Shown here: piece after piece, positions 19,580-28,615 of the stretch
Numbering within the stretch: the stretch's first letter is position 1
Layout of the letters: each line of letters opens with the position of its first letter
Assembly: GCA_030683705.1 (NCBI GenBank)
Contig: JAUXPP010000057.1
Coordinates: 1 to 64,000, forward strand
Reading direction: 5' to 3'
From: Polaromonas sp.
GTDB lineage: Bacteria; Pseudomonadota; Gammaproteobacteria; Burkholderiales; Burkholderiaceae_C
DNA length: 64,000 bases
The notes under the pieces: generated by a model
The model's database searches: none
What the model saw: only the letters and a program-made list of their open reading frames with translations
Told to the model about the DNA's origin: nothing
Made by a program: the position numbers and the translations under genes

Positions 19580-20104
19580 GTGCAAAACGACAGCTACTCC
19601 GAGAACGACGACGATCATCTGCTGACCTGGGTGCCACGCCTGCGCCGTTACGCGCGGGCGCTGGTAGGCAACCGTGAGGACGCCGATGACCTGGTGCAAG
19701 ACACGCTGGAGCGGGCGCTGGCCAAATCGGCGCTCTGGCGCGGGGTCTCGGACATGCGGGCTTGGCTTTTCGGCATGATGCACAACCTGCATGTGGACGG
19801 TGTCCGGCGGCCCAAGCTGCACACCGTGGTTCTGGATGACGACACCCCCGAGGTGCCGGTCGCAGCGACCCAGGGCGAAAGTCTTGCTGTCATGGATCTG
19901 CAGGCCGCGCTGGAGAAGTTGCCGGTAGAACAAAGGGAGATTATTTTGCTGATTGCGCTGGAAGACATGAGCTATGCCGAAGTGGCCACTGCCCTGGGTA
20001 TTCCCATCGGCTCGGTGATGTCGCGCCTGTCGCGCGGGCGTGAGCGGCTGCGTTCCCTGATGGAAGGCCGACTTGAACCTGTGCGCCTCAAAGTCGTCAA
20101 ATGA
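19580..20104 (+). CDS. ECF-type sigma factor (start uncertain; GTG 19580 proposed, ORF open from 19499)
   Basis: RLRRYARALVGNREDADDLVQDTLERALAKSALW; AALEKLPVEQREIILLIALEDMSYAEVATALGIPIGSVMSRLSRGRERL. Confidence 0.88.
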   Translation: MQNDSYSENDDDHLLTWVPRLRRYARALVGNREDADDLVQDTLERALAKSALWRGVSDMRAWLFGMMHNLHVDGVRRPKLHTVVLDDDTPEVPVAATQGESLAVMDLQAALEKLPVEQREIILLIALEDMSYAEVATALGIPIGSVMSRLSRGRERLRSLMEGRLEPVRLKVVK

Positions 20105-20114
20105 ATAGACCGTC

Positions 20115-20966
20115 ATGAACCCTGTCATTCCCCCCCCAACGCCCGTCACCGAAGCTGAATTGCAAGCTTACGTGGATCGTCAACTCACGCCGGAGCGCCA
20201 GCGCGAGATCGAAGCGTATCTGGCCCGGCGTCCCGAAGAGGCGCAGCGCGTCGAGAGCTATCTGGCGCAAAAGCGCGAACTGCGCGCACTCTTCAATCCG
20301 GTACTCGAAGAACCCCTGCCGCAACGGCTCCGGCGGGCGGCCACGCCCCGCACGCCGTGGTACCTGCAGCGCATGGCGGCCGGTATCGCAATTGCCGTGA
20401 TCAGCGGCGCTGCGGGCTGGGGACTGCGCGGCGAATCCGGCACTCAGCCTGGAACCGCATCATTCGCCCAGCGCACACCGAGTGCCATCACGATGGCCTC
20501 GGCCACCGGTTTTGCGCAGCGGGCAGCCGTTGCGCACGCGGTCTACAGTCCGGATGTGCGGCGTGCCGTTGAAGTGGGTGCAGACCAGGAAGATCAGCTC
20601 GTGGCGTGGTTGTCCAAGCGCATGGGCGCGACCATGAAACCGCCCCATCTGCAAACTGTGGGTTACGCACTGGATGGCGGTCGGCTCTTGCCGGGTGGCA
20701 AAGGGCCGGTGGCGCAGTTCATGTACCACGACAGCGCCGGTGCCAAGCTCACGCTGTATGTATCGCGTGAGGTGGCCGAGGCCGGCGCCAGTGCTCAGGG
20801 CGCAAAAAATCAGGACACCGCCTTCCGCTTTGCCCAGGAAGGCAGCGTCAATGTGTTTTATTGGGTCGATGGCGCGTTCGGCTACGCCATTTCGGCCGAC
20901 GCCGACAAGGCTGAGCTGGCTCGCGTCTCCGGCGAGGTGTATCGGCAACTTGCCCGCGAGCGCTGA
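20115..20966 (+). CDS. Anti-sigma factor, membrane-anchored
   Basis: N-terminal VTEAELQAYVDRQLTPERQREIEAYLARRPEEAQRV, central TM; follows sigma. Confidence 0.85.
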   Translation: MNPVIPPPTPVTEAELQAYVDRQLTPERQREIEAYLARRPEEAQRVESYLAQKRELRALFNPVLEEPLPQRLRRAATPRTPWYLQRMAAGIAIAVISGAAGWGLRGESGTQPGTASFAQRTPSAITMASATGFAQRAAVAHAVYSPDVRRAVEVGADQEDQLVAWLSKRMGATMKPPHLQTVGYALDGGRLLPGGKGPVAQFMYHDSAGAKLTLYVSREVAEAGASAQGAKNQDTAFRFAQEGSVNVFYWVDGAFGYAISADADKAELARVSGEVYRQLARER

Positions 20967-20999
20967 GCGCAGGCATCGGCCAGCGCCGCCCCTTTCCTG

Positions 21000-21028
21000 A
21001 AAAAACCTGCGGCATTTTCCGCCGCAGG
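21000..21028 (-). terminator. Candidate intrinsic terminator reading on minus strand
   Basis: On minus: CCTGCGGC-ggaaaat-GCCGCAGG followed by TTTTTT. Confidence 0.45.
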
Positions 21029-21096
21029 GAATGAAACGCTGCTTTGGCGGCTCTTATCCCTGTAATTTCCACGATCAACCCCCCAAAGGCTTACCG

Positions 21097-22503
21097 ATGA
21101 ATGAAGAACTGAACGATGCACGCCGCGATTTCATGAAAATCGCGGTAGCGCTACCCGCTGTCGCGGCTGCACCCTGGGTCCTGGCCCAGAGCCCTTCGGC
21201 AGCGCCTGCCGCTGTAGCGGCGTCCACAGCGCCCGACATCGCCGCCGTGGACCGCGTTTTCATCACCAACGAAGACTCGAACACCATCAGCGTGATCAAC
21301 CCGATGAGCAACACGGTGGACAGCACCATCAACCTGACCAGTTTTGACGAGGACGCACGGCCACCATTTCGCTTCGTCACTGGCGGCGTCATGCCCACCC
21401 ATGCCGCGATGATCCACAAGCCGCTGTACCACGGTTGCATTGACGCGCATGGCGCGGTGCCCAACCCGGACGGCACGCTGCTGGCAACCGCGGGTCGTGG
21501 CAGCAGCAATATCTACCTGATTGATGCGGTGAACCGGCGTGTGCTCGGCAACGCCATCAACCCGCAGGCAGGCCCGACCACCAACCCGGAGCGTCTGTCT
21601 AGCGGAATTTTGCTCGGACGCGAGCCGCATGAGCCCACCTTTACGCGCAACGGCAAGGAGCTGTGGGTGACCCTGCGCGGCGAAGACCGGATTGCCATTC
21701 TCGACGTCGAGCAGGCGCTCAAGCAAGTGACTGGCGCGCCGTCCAATGCAGTCCGCGCCTATGTGCCAACGATCAATGGTCCGGCCCAGGTCTGGTTTTC
21801 GAAAGACGGTCTGCTGGCCTTTGTGATCAGTCAAAAGACGGCTCAGCTCGAAATTCTGCAGGTCAATCCCGATGCGAAGGGCCATTCGCGGCCCAAACGC
21901 CTGCGCCTGGTGGACCTGAGCCTGCAGGACAAGCCGGCCTTTACCCCGTTTCAAAAACTCTCGCCCGATGGCAGCCAGATGTGGCTGTCGCACAAGCTGG
22001 CCGATGCGGTGTCGCTTGTCTCCGTCAAAGACCCAGGCACTGTGCTGGCCACCATGCCATTGGGTGAGATGGCGCGACCGAATCACCTGGAGTTTGTGGA
22101 CAATGCGCGCGGCCAGGTGGCCTACATGAGCCTGGCGCGGGTGGACGACGGTGGGCCCAATGGTGCCGCCTCCAGCCGCCTGGCCATCATCGACCGCTCG
22201 GTCCCGCTGGCGCAGCAGAAGGTGGTCGGCATGGTGTACACCGGAGGCCGCGAGGCGCACGGTCTGTGGACCAACCCGGCCAACAACCTGCTGTACGTGG
22301 CTCATGAGCAGGACGAGTTGCCCGGCACGCCCAACGCCGGTCAGGTCGTGTGCTCGGCGTTTGATGTCTCCACGCCGCTGCAGCCGAAACTCATCACGCA
22401 GATTCCACTCGGCTCGCTCAAGCTGCCATCTGGTGAGTTGCGCAACAAGAAAAGCATCAACCTGGTGTACGTGCGGCCCGGCACCCCGGGGCAGACCGCA
22501 TGA
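21097..22503 (+). CDS. Tat-type exported YncE-like beta-propeller protein
   Basis: ARRDFMKIAVALPAVAAAPWVLAQ; VDRVFITNEDSNTISVINPMSNTVDSTINL repeats. Confidence 0.75.
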   Translation: MNEELNDARRDFMKIAVALPAVAAAPWVLAQSPSAAPAAVAASTAPDIAAVDRVFITNEDSNTISVINPMSNTVDSTINLTSFDEDARPPFRFVTGGVMPTHAAMIHKPLYHGCIDAHGAVPNPDGTLLATAGRGSSNIYLIDAVNRRVLGNAINPQAGPTTNPERLSSGILLGREPHEPTFTRNGKELWVTLRGEDRIAILDVEQALKQVTGAPSNAVRAYVPTINGPAQVWFSKDGLLAFVISQKTAQLEILQVNPDAKGHSRPKRLRLVDLSLQDKPAFTPFQKLSPDGSQMWLSHKLADAVSLVSVKDPGTVLATMPLGEMARPNHLEFVDNARGQVAYMSLARVDDGGPNGAASSRLAIIDRSVPLAQQKVVGMVYTGGREAHGLWTNPANNLLYVAHEQDELPGTPNAGQVVCSAFDVSTPLQPKLITQIPLGSLKLPSGELRNKKSINLVYVRPGTPGQTA

Positions 22504-22865
22504 CCGGCCACAGCGCGCACCGCGCGCCCGGCGCCGCCGCCGCAGGGCGCAACAGCTTTGAGTCCGGCATGGACGCCGGCATGGCCCGCATGATGCAGGA
22601 CATGCATGACCCAGGCTACACCGGTCAGCCGGATGCGGACTTTCTGGCGATGATGATTCCCCACCACGAAGGCGCGGTGGACATGGCGCGGCTGGTGCTG
22701 ATCCATGGGCGTGACCCCTTGGTGCGGCAGATTGCCGAAGAGATCATCGCAAGTCAAACGGTTGAAATTGCGGCCATGCGCGGGCGGATGGCGGTGTTGA
22801 AAAGCGGACCGAATCCCGAGCCGGGCGGCTATCCAGCGCTGGGCGCGGTTCGGGGCGGCGGATGA
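22500..22865 (+). CDS. DUF305-domain protein
   Basis: DADFLAMMIPHHEGAVDMARLVLIHGRDPLVRQIAEEIIASQTVEIAAMRGRM; overlaps previous stop. Confidence 0.88.
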   Translation: MTGHSAHRAPGAAAAGRNSFESGMDAGMARMMQDMHDPGYTGQPDADFLAMMIPHHEGAVDMARLVLIHGRDPLVRQIAEEIIASQTVEIAAMRGRMAVLKSGPNPEPGGYPALGAVRGGG

Positions 22866-22902
22866 TTTTCCGGCATGGTCGGGATCGCGTCTGTCGCCCG
22901 GG

Positions 22903-23697
22903 CTATACCGCGACGGTGTAGTTCAGCGCCATACGCCCGCCATCGACCACCACGATCTCGCCGGTGATGTAGCTGGCCGCGTCGCTGACCAGGTAAGCCA
23001 CGGTGTCGGCAATTTCCGAGGGCTGGCCCAGCCGTTTCATCGGCGTGCGGCTCATGATCTTGGCCTTGGCCTCATCGCTGGTCAGCACCGCTTTGGCCGC
23101 CAGCTCGGTGGCAATCGTGCCGGGCGCCACGGCGTTGACGCGTATGCCCTTGTCGGCCAGCGCCAGCGCCATCACACGGGTCAGCTGGTTGATGCCGCCC
23201 TTGCTGACGTTGTAGCTGGCAATCGTCGGGATGGCGAGCACGCCGTTGACCGAACTCATGTTGACGATGTTGCCGCCGCCCGATGTGGCCATCACGCGCG
23301 CCACGGCCTGGCCCATCAGGAAGCTGCCCTTGATGTTGACGCGCAGTACCGCGTCGAAGTCGGCTTCGCTCACGTCCAGAAATTCCGCCGCCCGGAAGAT
23401 GCCCGCGTTGTTGACCAGCACGTCGATGCGGCCGTGGGCCTGCACTGTGCGGGTCACCACAGTATCGACCTGGGCTTTGTCGCCGACATCGCAATGGATG
23501 TAGAGTGCGCCGAGTTCGGCGGCCAGCGCTTCACCGGGCGCGTCGGCCATGTCGGCGATCACGACCTGCGCGCCCTCGCGGGCGAAGCGCCTGGCGCAGG
23601 CTTCACCGATGCCTTGCGCGCCGCCGGTGACGATGCAGATCCGGCCTTTCAGGCCAAACGAAATATCTGAGGAGGGTGACAGTGAAACAGGGCTCAT
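22903..23697 (-). CDS. SDR-family oxidoreductase
   Basis: [39 protein letters not shown]. Confidence 0.93.
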   Translation of the reverse strand: MSPVSLSPSSDISFGLKGRICIVTGGAQGIGEACARRFAREGAQVVIADMADAPGEALAAELGALYIHCDVGDKAQVDTVVTRTVQAHGRIDVLVNNAGIFRAAEFLDVSEADFDAVLRVNIKGSFLMGQAVARVMATSGGGNIVNMSSVNGVLAIPTIASYNVSKGGINQLTRVMALALADKGIRVNAVAPGTIATELAAKAVLTSDEAKAKIMSRTPMKRLGQPSEIADTVAYLVSDAASYITGEIVVVDGGRMALNYTVAV

Positions 23698-24335
23698 GCC
23701 CTTATCGTACCAGTGCAAGCAGCTATGAATTTCATAGCGTTTTCGGTGACATCGGTGGCCGTCATGCCGGGTGCGTACAAGGCCGAGCCGATGCCGAAAC
23801 CGCTGGCGCCGGCCGCGCGGTAACTTGCCATGTTGCCGGCAGTGATGCCACCCACGGGCAGCAGCAGGGTCTGCGCCGGCAGCACCGCGCGCAGTGCTTT
23901 CACCACCGCTGGCGTGATCATCTCGGCCGGGAACAGCTTGAGCCCGGTCGCCCCCAGCTTCAGCGCGGCAAAGGCCTCGCTGGCCGTCATCACGCCGGGC
24001 AGACAGACCATGCCCAGGCGAACCGCCTCCCGCACGACATCCGCATCAAAGTTGGGCGAGACCACGAGTTGCCCGTCGGCAGCGTGCACGTTCCGCACAT
24101 CGTCCGTGCTCAGCACCGTGCCCGCGCCGACCAGGGCAGCGGGCAGGGCTGCGGCCATGGCTTCTATGCTTTGCAGCGGCTGCGGAGAATTGAGCGGGAC
24201 TTCGATCAGCGTCCAGCCGACGCCCAGCAGCGCGTGGCCGACGGACAAGGCTTCATCGGGCCGCAGGCCGCGCAGGATGCCGACCAGCGGCAGAGCTTGC
24301 AGGGCGGCGGCAAATTTGTCGTGAGGTGTGTTCAT
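23694..24335 (-). CDS. dgoA: 2-dehydro-3-deoxy-6-phosphogalactonate aldolase
   Basis: [43 protein letters not shown]; next to dgoK. Confidence 0.93.
   Translation of the reverse strand: MNTPHDKFAAALQALPLVGILRGLRPDEALSVGHALLGVGWTLIEVPLNSPQPLQSIEAMAAALPAALVGAGTVLSTDDVRNVHAADGQLVVSPNFDADVVREAVRLGMVCLPGVMTASEAFAALKLGATGLKLFPAEMITPAVVKALRAVLPAQTLLLPVGGITAGNMASYRAAGASGFGIGSALYAPGMTATDVTENAMKFIAACTGTIRA
23711..23738 (+). repeat. GCTAT-N7-ATAGC repeat overlapping dgoA 3' end
   Basis: cagtgcaagcaGCTATgaatttcATAGC; encodes NAMKFIAAC of DgoA on minus strand. Confidence 0.85.
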
Positions 24336-25237
24336 GCCTGTTTATCCCAGCTTGGGTGAATGGTTTGGGCCAGCGCCCACAGGCCGCGCCAGCTCGCCTC
24401 GGCGCCGACAGCTTGCACAGAGGTGCGGCGCTGGGCCAGCGCGCGTTGGTAGCGCTCGGTCAGCAGCTCCGAACCGACGACCACGACTTGCGCGCCGGTG
24501 TCCAGCGGCTGCGTGCGTATCTCCTCGCCAATCACCAGGCCCGAGAGGTAACTCGGCAGGCGGGATGCGGCCATGCGCCCGAACAGCGACAGCGTGCGCA
24601 CGCTGAAAGCGGTTTGCAGCAGGCTGCTGCCGCGCAGTGCCAGCGCCACGCCTTCGTCGAAGGCGGCCCAGTCCACCTCACCGTCGGCCTCGGGCAGGCT
24701 GCGCGCCAGCAGCGACTGCTGGCGCAGCAAGGCGTAGAACTCACCGGTCATGCTGGTGGAGAAATTGTCGATCCGGCCGCCGCGCACATGGACCCACTTG
24801 CTGTGGGTGCCGGGCAGCACCAGCAGGCCGTCCTGCAGGCCCAGCAGTTGCAGGGCGCCGAACACCTGGGTCTCCTCGCCGCGCATCACGTCCGGGATGC
24901 CCTCATGTTCGCAGCTCAGCCCTGGCACGATGGCAATGCGCCCGGCCTTGACCCAGGCCAGTTGCGAGGCAACTTCGTCAAAGCCTGCCGGGCAGGCGCA
25001 ATAGTGAGCCTCCAGCCAGCCCTGTTTGCTGCCGGCCATGCCGGAGATCAGGCAAAAAGTGCCCGCCGGTGCCATCCAGTGACCGAAACAGTCGTCGAAA
25101 ACGGACGCGAAGTTGCCCGGCGCCACGCTGAGGATGCCGCGCGCGAAAGAGCGCTCTTTCAGCACGCGCCCCTGGCTGTCCAGCAAGGCGCCGCGCAGGG
25201 ACGAGGTGCCCCAGTCGACGGCCAGCAGCTGTTTCAT
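24332..25237 (-). CDS. dgoK: 2-dehydro-3-deoxygalactonokinase
   Basis: LLAVDWGTSSLRGALLDSQGRVL, LVLPGTHSKWVHVRGGRIDNFSTSMTGEFYALL. Confidence 0.95.
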   Translation of the reverse strand: MKQLLAVDWGTSSLRGALLDSQGRVLKERSFARGILSVAPGNFASVFDDCFGHWMAPAGTFCLISGMAGSKQGWLEAHYCACPAGFDEVASQLAWVKAGRIAIVPGLSCEHEGIPDVMRGEETQVFGALQLLGLQDGLLVLPGTHSKWVHVRGGRIDNFSTSMTGEFYALLRQQSLLARSLPEADGEVDWAAFDEGVALALRGSSLLQTAFSVRTLSLFGRMAASRLPSYLSGLVIGEEIRTQPLDTGAQVVVVGSELLTERYQRALAQRRTSVQAVGAEASWRGLWALAQTIHPSWDKQA

Positions 25238-25269
25238 CGCCTGGCTGCCTTGGGCCTGCCCGGGAAGGC

Positions 25270-27021
25270 TCAATGGTTGTCCCGCGGCACAAAGGCGCCG
25301 CGCTTGCCGACCAGGAAGTCCAGGTCCACGCCCTGGTCGGCCTGCAGCACATGGTCGACATACAGCTTCCAGTAACCCGAGGACAGCGGCGGCGGCGGTG
25401 CGGTCCACAGGCTCAGGCGGCGCGCCAGCTCCTCGTCGCTGATCAGCAACTGCAGGCGGCGCTCGGGCACATTGAGTTCAATCATGTCGCCATTCTGGAC
25501 GACGGCCAGCGGCCCGCCAGCGGCGGCTTCGGGCGCAGTGTGCAGCACCACGGTGCCGTAGGCGGTGCCGCTCATGCGTGCGTCGCTGATGCGCACCATG
25601 TCGGTGATGCCCTTGCGCAGCACCTTGGGCGGCAACGGCATGTTGCCGACCTCGGCCATGCCGGGGTAACCCTTGGGGCCGCAATTCTTGAGCACCATGA
25701 CGCAGGTTTCGTCGATGTCCAGGCTGTCGTCGTCGATGCGTGCGTGGAAGTCCTCGATGTTCTCGAACACCACCGCGCGCCCGGTGTGCACCATCAGCGC
25801 CGGCGTGGCGGCGCTGGGCTTGATGACCGCGCCGCGCGGCGACAGGTTGCCGCGCAGCACGGCGATGCCGGCCTTGTCCTTGAACGGTGTGGCCAGCGGC
25901 CGGATCACCTCGGTGTTGTAGTTCTGCGCATCGGCAATGTTCTCGCCTATGGTTTTTCCATTGGCGGTGATGGCGCCGGTGTGCAGGTGCTGCGCGATTT
26001 CCTTCATGACCACCGGCAGGCCGCCGGCGTAACAAAAGTCTTCCATCAGGAATTTTCCCGAGGGCTGCAGGTTGACCAGGCAGGGCAGCTCGCTGGCGAG
26101 GCGATCAAAGTCGTCGACCGTCAGCTTGACGCCGATGCGCCCGGCCATCGCGATCAAATGGATCACCGCGTTGGTCGAGCCGCCGATGGCAGCCAGGGTC
26201 TTGATGGCGTTTTCAAAGGCTTCACGCGTGAGGATTTTCGAAAGTACCAGGTCTTCGTGCACCATCTCGACCGCGCGGCGACCGGCCATGCGCGCCAGCA
26301 CATTGCGCCGGCCATCGACCGCAGGGTAGGCCGCGTTGCCTGGCAGGCCGATGCCCAGCGCTTCGACCATGCTGGCCATGGTGGAGGCCGTGCCCATGGT
26401 CATGCAGTGGCCGTGACTGCGGTGCATGCAAGATTCGGCTTCGAAGAAATCGGCGAGTTTGAGCGTGCCGGCGCGGACCTGCTCGCTCATGCTCCAGACG
26501 CCGGTGCCCGAGCCGAGTTCCTGGCCGCGCCACTTGCCGCTGAGCATGGGGCCGCCACTGACACCCACGGTGGGGAGGTCCACGCTGGCCGCACCCATGA
26601 CCAGCGAGGGCGTGGTCTTGTCGCAGCCCATCAGCAGCACCACGCCGTCGATCGGGTTGCCGCGAATGCTTTCTTCCACGTCCATGCTGGCCAGGTTGCG
26701 GTACAGCATGGCGGTGGGACGCAACAGGGTTTCACCCAGCGACATCACCGGGAACTCCAGCGGGAAGCCGCCCGCTTCATAGACGCCGATCTTGACCTGT
26801 TCGGCAATCGTGCGGAAGTGTGAGTTGCAGGGGGTCAGTTCGCTGAAGGTGTTGCAGATGCCGATGACCGGGCGGCCGTCGAACTGGTCATGCGGCACGC
26901 CTTTGCCCTTGACCCAGCTGCGGTAGGCGAAGCCGTCGCGGTCCTGGCGGCCGAACCATTGCTGGCTGCGGAGTTCTGAAGGTTTCTTTTTGGGTTTGCC
27001 GGTCGGTGTTTCATCGCTCAT
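25270..27021 (-). CDS. IlvD/Edd-family sugar-acid dehydratase
   Basis: RPVIGICNTFSELTPCNSHFRTIAEQVKIGVYEAGGFPLEFPVMSLGE; MGCDKTTPSLVMGAASVDLPT. Confidence 0.94.
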   Translation of the reverse strand: MSDETPTGKPKKKPSELRSQQWFGRQDRDGFAYRSWVKGKGVPHDQFDGRPVIGICNTFSELTPCNSHFRTIAEQVKIGVYEAGGFPLEFPVMSLGETLLRPTAMLYRNLASMDVEESIRGNPIDGVVLLMGCDKTTPSLVMGAASVDLPTVGVSGGPMLSGKWRGQELGSGTGVWSMSEQVRAGTLKLADFFEAESCMHRSHGHCMTMGTASTMASMVEALGIGLPGNAAYPAVDGRRNVLARMAGRRAVEMVHEDLVLSKILTREAFENAIKTLAAIGGSTNAVIHLIAMAGRIGVKLTVDDFDRLASELPCLVNLQPSGKFLMEDFCYAGGLPVVMKEIAQHLHTGAITANGKTIGENIADAQNYNTEVIRPLATPFKDKAGIAVLRGNLSPRGAVIKPSAATPALMVHTGRAVVFENIEDFHARIDDDSLDIDETCVMVLKNCGPKGYPGMAEVGNMPLPPKVLRKGITDMVRISDARMSGTAYGTVVLHTAPEAAAGGPLAVVQNGDMIELNVPERRLQLLISDEELARRLSLWTAPPPPLSSGYWKLYVDHVLQADQGVDLDFLVGKRGAFVPRDNH

Positions 27022-27088
27022 AGGGAAAATCCTTAATTTGTAAACGTATTATCGTCATACCATTGCGCCGCAAATCCTAGTAATAACC

Positions 27089-27832
27089 ATGATTAAGAAC
27101 GTCCACGGAAATACAGTCGACCATCTCGGCGAAGCCATCGTCGCGGGGCGGTATGCCGTGGGCGCCTCGATTCCGCCCGAGCCGGTGTTGTGCCAGGAAC
27201 TTGGGGTCAGCCGCACCGTGGTGCGCGAGGCCGTGAAGTCGCTGATTGCCAAGGGCCTGATGACCACTGGCCCCAAGGTCGGCACCCGCGTCCTGTCCGA
27301 AGACCACTGGAACTGGTTCGACCCCGACGTGATCATCTGGCAGTCCAAGGCCGGGCTGACGCCGGAGTTCCTGCGCGACCTGCAGGACCTGCGGCGTGTG
27401 GTCGAGCCCGCGGCGATGCGGCTGGCGGCCGAGCGCGCCACTGTCCAGGACATTGCCGAAGTCGAGGCTGCCTACGCCGGCATGAAACACGCGGTCGAAC
27501 ATGGTGGCGATTATGTGACCCACGACCTGCGCTTTCACCAGGGTTTGCTGCGGGCCAGCCGCAACCGCATGCTGGTGCAGATGAGCAAGGCGCTGGGCGC
27601 GCTGCTTCGCACCAGCTTCGAAATTTCCACACGGCGCAAGGATGGACCGGTGCATTCGCTGCCGCTGCACCGCGCGGTGCTCGATGCGGTGATTGCGCAC
27701 CGGCCGGACGAGGCCGAAATCGCCATTCGTGTGCTGATCGACGGCGCCAAGGAAGACATCGAGGAAGTGCTGGCCTCGCGCCGCCGCCTTCCTGTACTGA
27801 GCAGCCCGGCGCGGCAGCTCAAGGCCGCCTGA
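27089..27832 (+). CDS. FadR-subfamily GntR transcriptional regulator
   Basis: HLGEAIVAGRYAVGASIPPEPVLCQELGVSRTVVREAVKSLIAKGLMTTGPKVGTRV. Confidence 0.94.
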   Translation: MIKNVHGNTVDHLGEAIVAGRYAVGASIPPEPVLCQELGVSRTVVREAVKSLIAKGLMTTGPKVGTRVLSEDHWNWFDPDVIIWQSKAGLTPEFLRDLQDLRRVVEPAAMRLAAERATVQDIAEVEAAYAGMKHAVEHGGDYVTHDLRFHQGLLRASRNRMLVQMSKALGALLRTSFEISTRRKDGPVHSLPLHRAVLDAVIAHRPDEAEIAIRVLIDGAKEDIEEVLASRRRLPVLSSPARQLKAA

Positions 27833-27861
27833 ACACAACGCGGGACACGAGGAAACGCCAA

Positions 27862-28419
27862 GTGCAAAAAGCTGTCGATACATCGATTTACTGGTTCTAC
27901 AAGCTGCTGGAGCTGCTGGTGGTGTTCTGCATGGTGTCCATGGTCATCATGGTCTTCGGCAATGTGGTGCTGCGTTATGCCTTCAATTCCGGCATCTCGG
28001 TGTCCGACGAGATGTCGCGTTACTTCTTCATCTGGCTGACCTACATCGGCGCGATGCTGGCCATGCACGAAGGCGGGCACCTGGGGGTGGACACGCTGGT
28101 CAAGCACTTGCCTATCCTCGGCAAGAAGGTCTGCCTGTTCCTCAGCGAGGCCCTGATGCTGTTTTGCAACGTGCTGTTTTTCATGGGCACTTTCAAGATG
28201 CACGAGTTGCAGGTCACCAATGTCTCGCCGGTGGTCGGCATCTCCATGATCTGGATTTACGGCATCGGCTACATCGTCAGCGTGGTGATGGCCATCATCA
28301 ACCTCAACGTGCTGTTCCGGCTGGTCACGGGCCGCATCACCGAGGACGAACTGGTGCAGGTGATCGAAACCGAAGGCATGCACGACGTGGAGAAACAGAT
28401 GCAAGGGACCAAAGCATGA
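27862..28419 (+). CDS. dctQ: TRAP transporter small permease (DctQ)
   Basis: GTG start; FGNVVLRYAFNSGISVSDEMSRYFFIWLTYIGAMLAMHEGGHLGVDTL. Confidence 0.92.
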   Translation: MQKAVDTSIYWFYKLLELLVVFCMVSMVIMVFGNVVLRYAFNSGISVSDEMSRYFFIWLTYIGAMLAMHEGGHLGVDTLVKHLPILGKKVCLFLSEALMLFCNVLFFMGTFKMHELQVTNVSPVVGISMIWIYGIGYIVSVVMAIINLNVLFRLVTGRITEDELVQVIETEGMHDVEKQMQGTKA

Positions 28420-28454
28420 GGGCTCTGAACTCACCGTTTAATGTGCGCCGCGCA

Positions 28455-28525
28455 GGGCCGCCCCAAGCAAGCACGGCCCCCTCGGGGGGCAGCGCAGTAC
28501 GCGCAGCGACAAGCGTGGGGGCCAT
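28455..28525 (+). repeat. GTGGGGGCCAT-type repeat, copy A
   Basis: gggccgccccaagcaagcacggccccctcggggggcagcgcagtacgcgcagcgacaagcgtgggggcca. Confidence 0.93.
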
Positions 28526-28538
28526 GCAATTTTTCGCC

Positions 28539-28609
28539 GGGCCGCCCCAAGAAAAATTAGCCCCCTCGGGGGGCAGCGCAGTACGCGAAGCGACAAGCGT
28601 GGGGGCCAT
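28539..28609 (+). repeat. GTGGGGGCCAT-type repeat, copy B (84-bp period)
   Basis: gggccgccccaagaaaaattagccccctcggggggcagcgcagtacgcgaagcgacaagcgtgggggccat. Confidence 0.93.
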
Positions 28610-28615
28610 CTTGTC

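Noticed and set aside
24326-26823. Large plus-strand ORFs opposite dgoK and the IlvD/Edd gene
   Set aside because: Shadow ORFs of GC-rich coding DNA; composition is Arg/His/Gln/Ala-rich without domains, and the minus-strand genes have clear motifs.
27022-27088. Possible FadR-type operator GTAAACG-tattat-CGTCATAC between ilvD/edd and the GntR gene
   Set aside because: Symmetry is weak (only ACG-N6-CGT plus gapped outer bases); the location is plausible but not supportable as a site.
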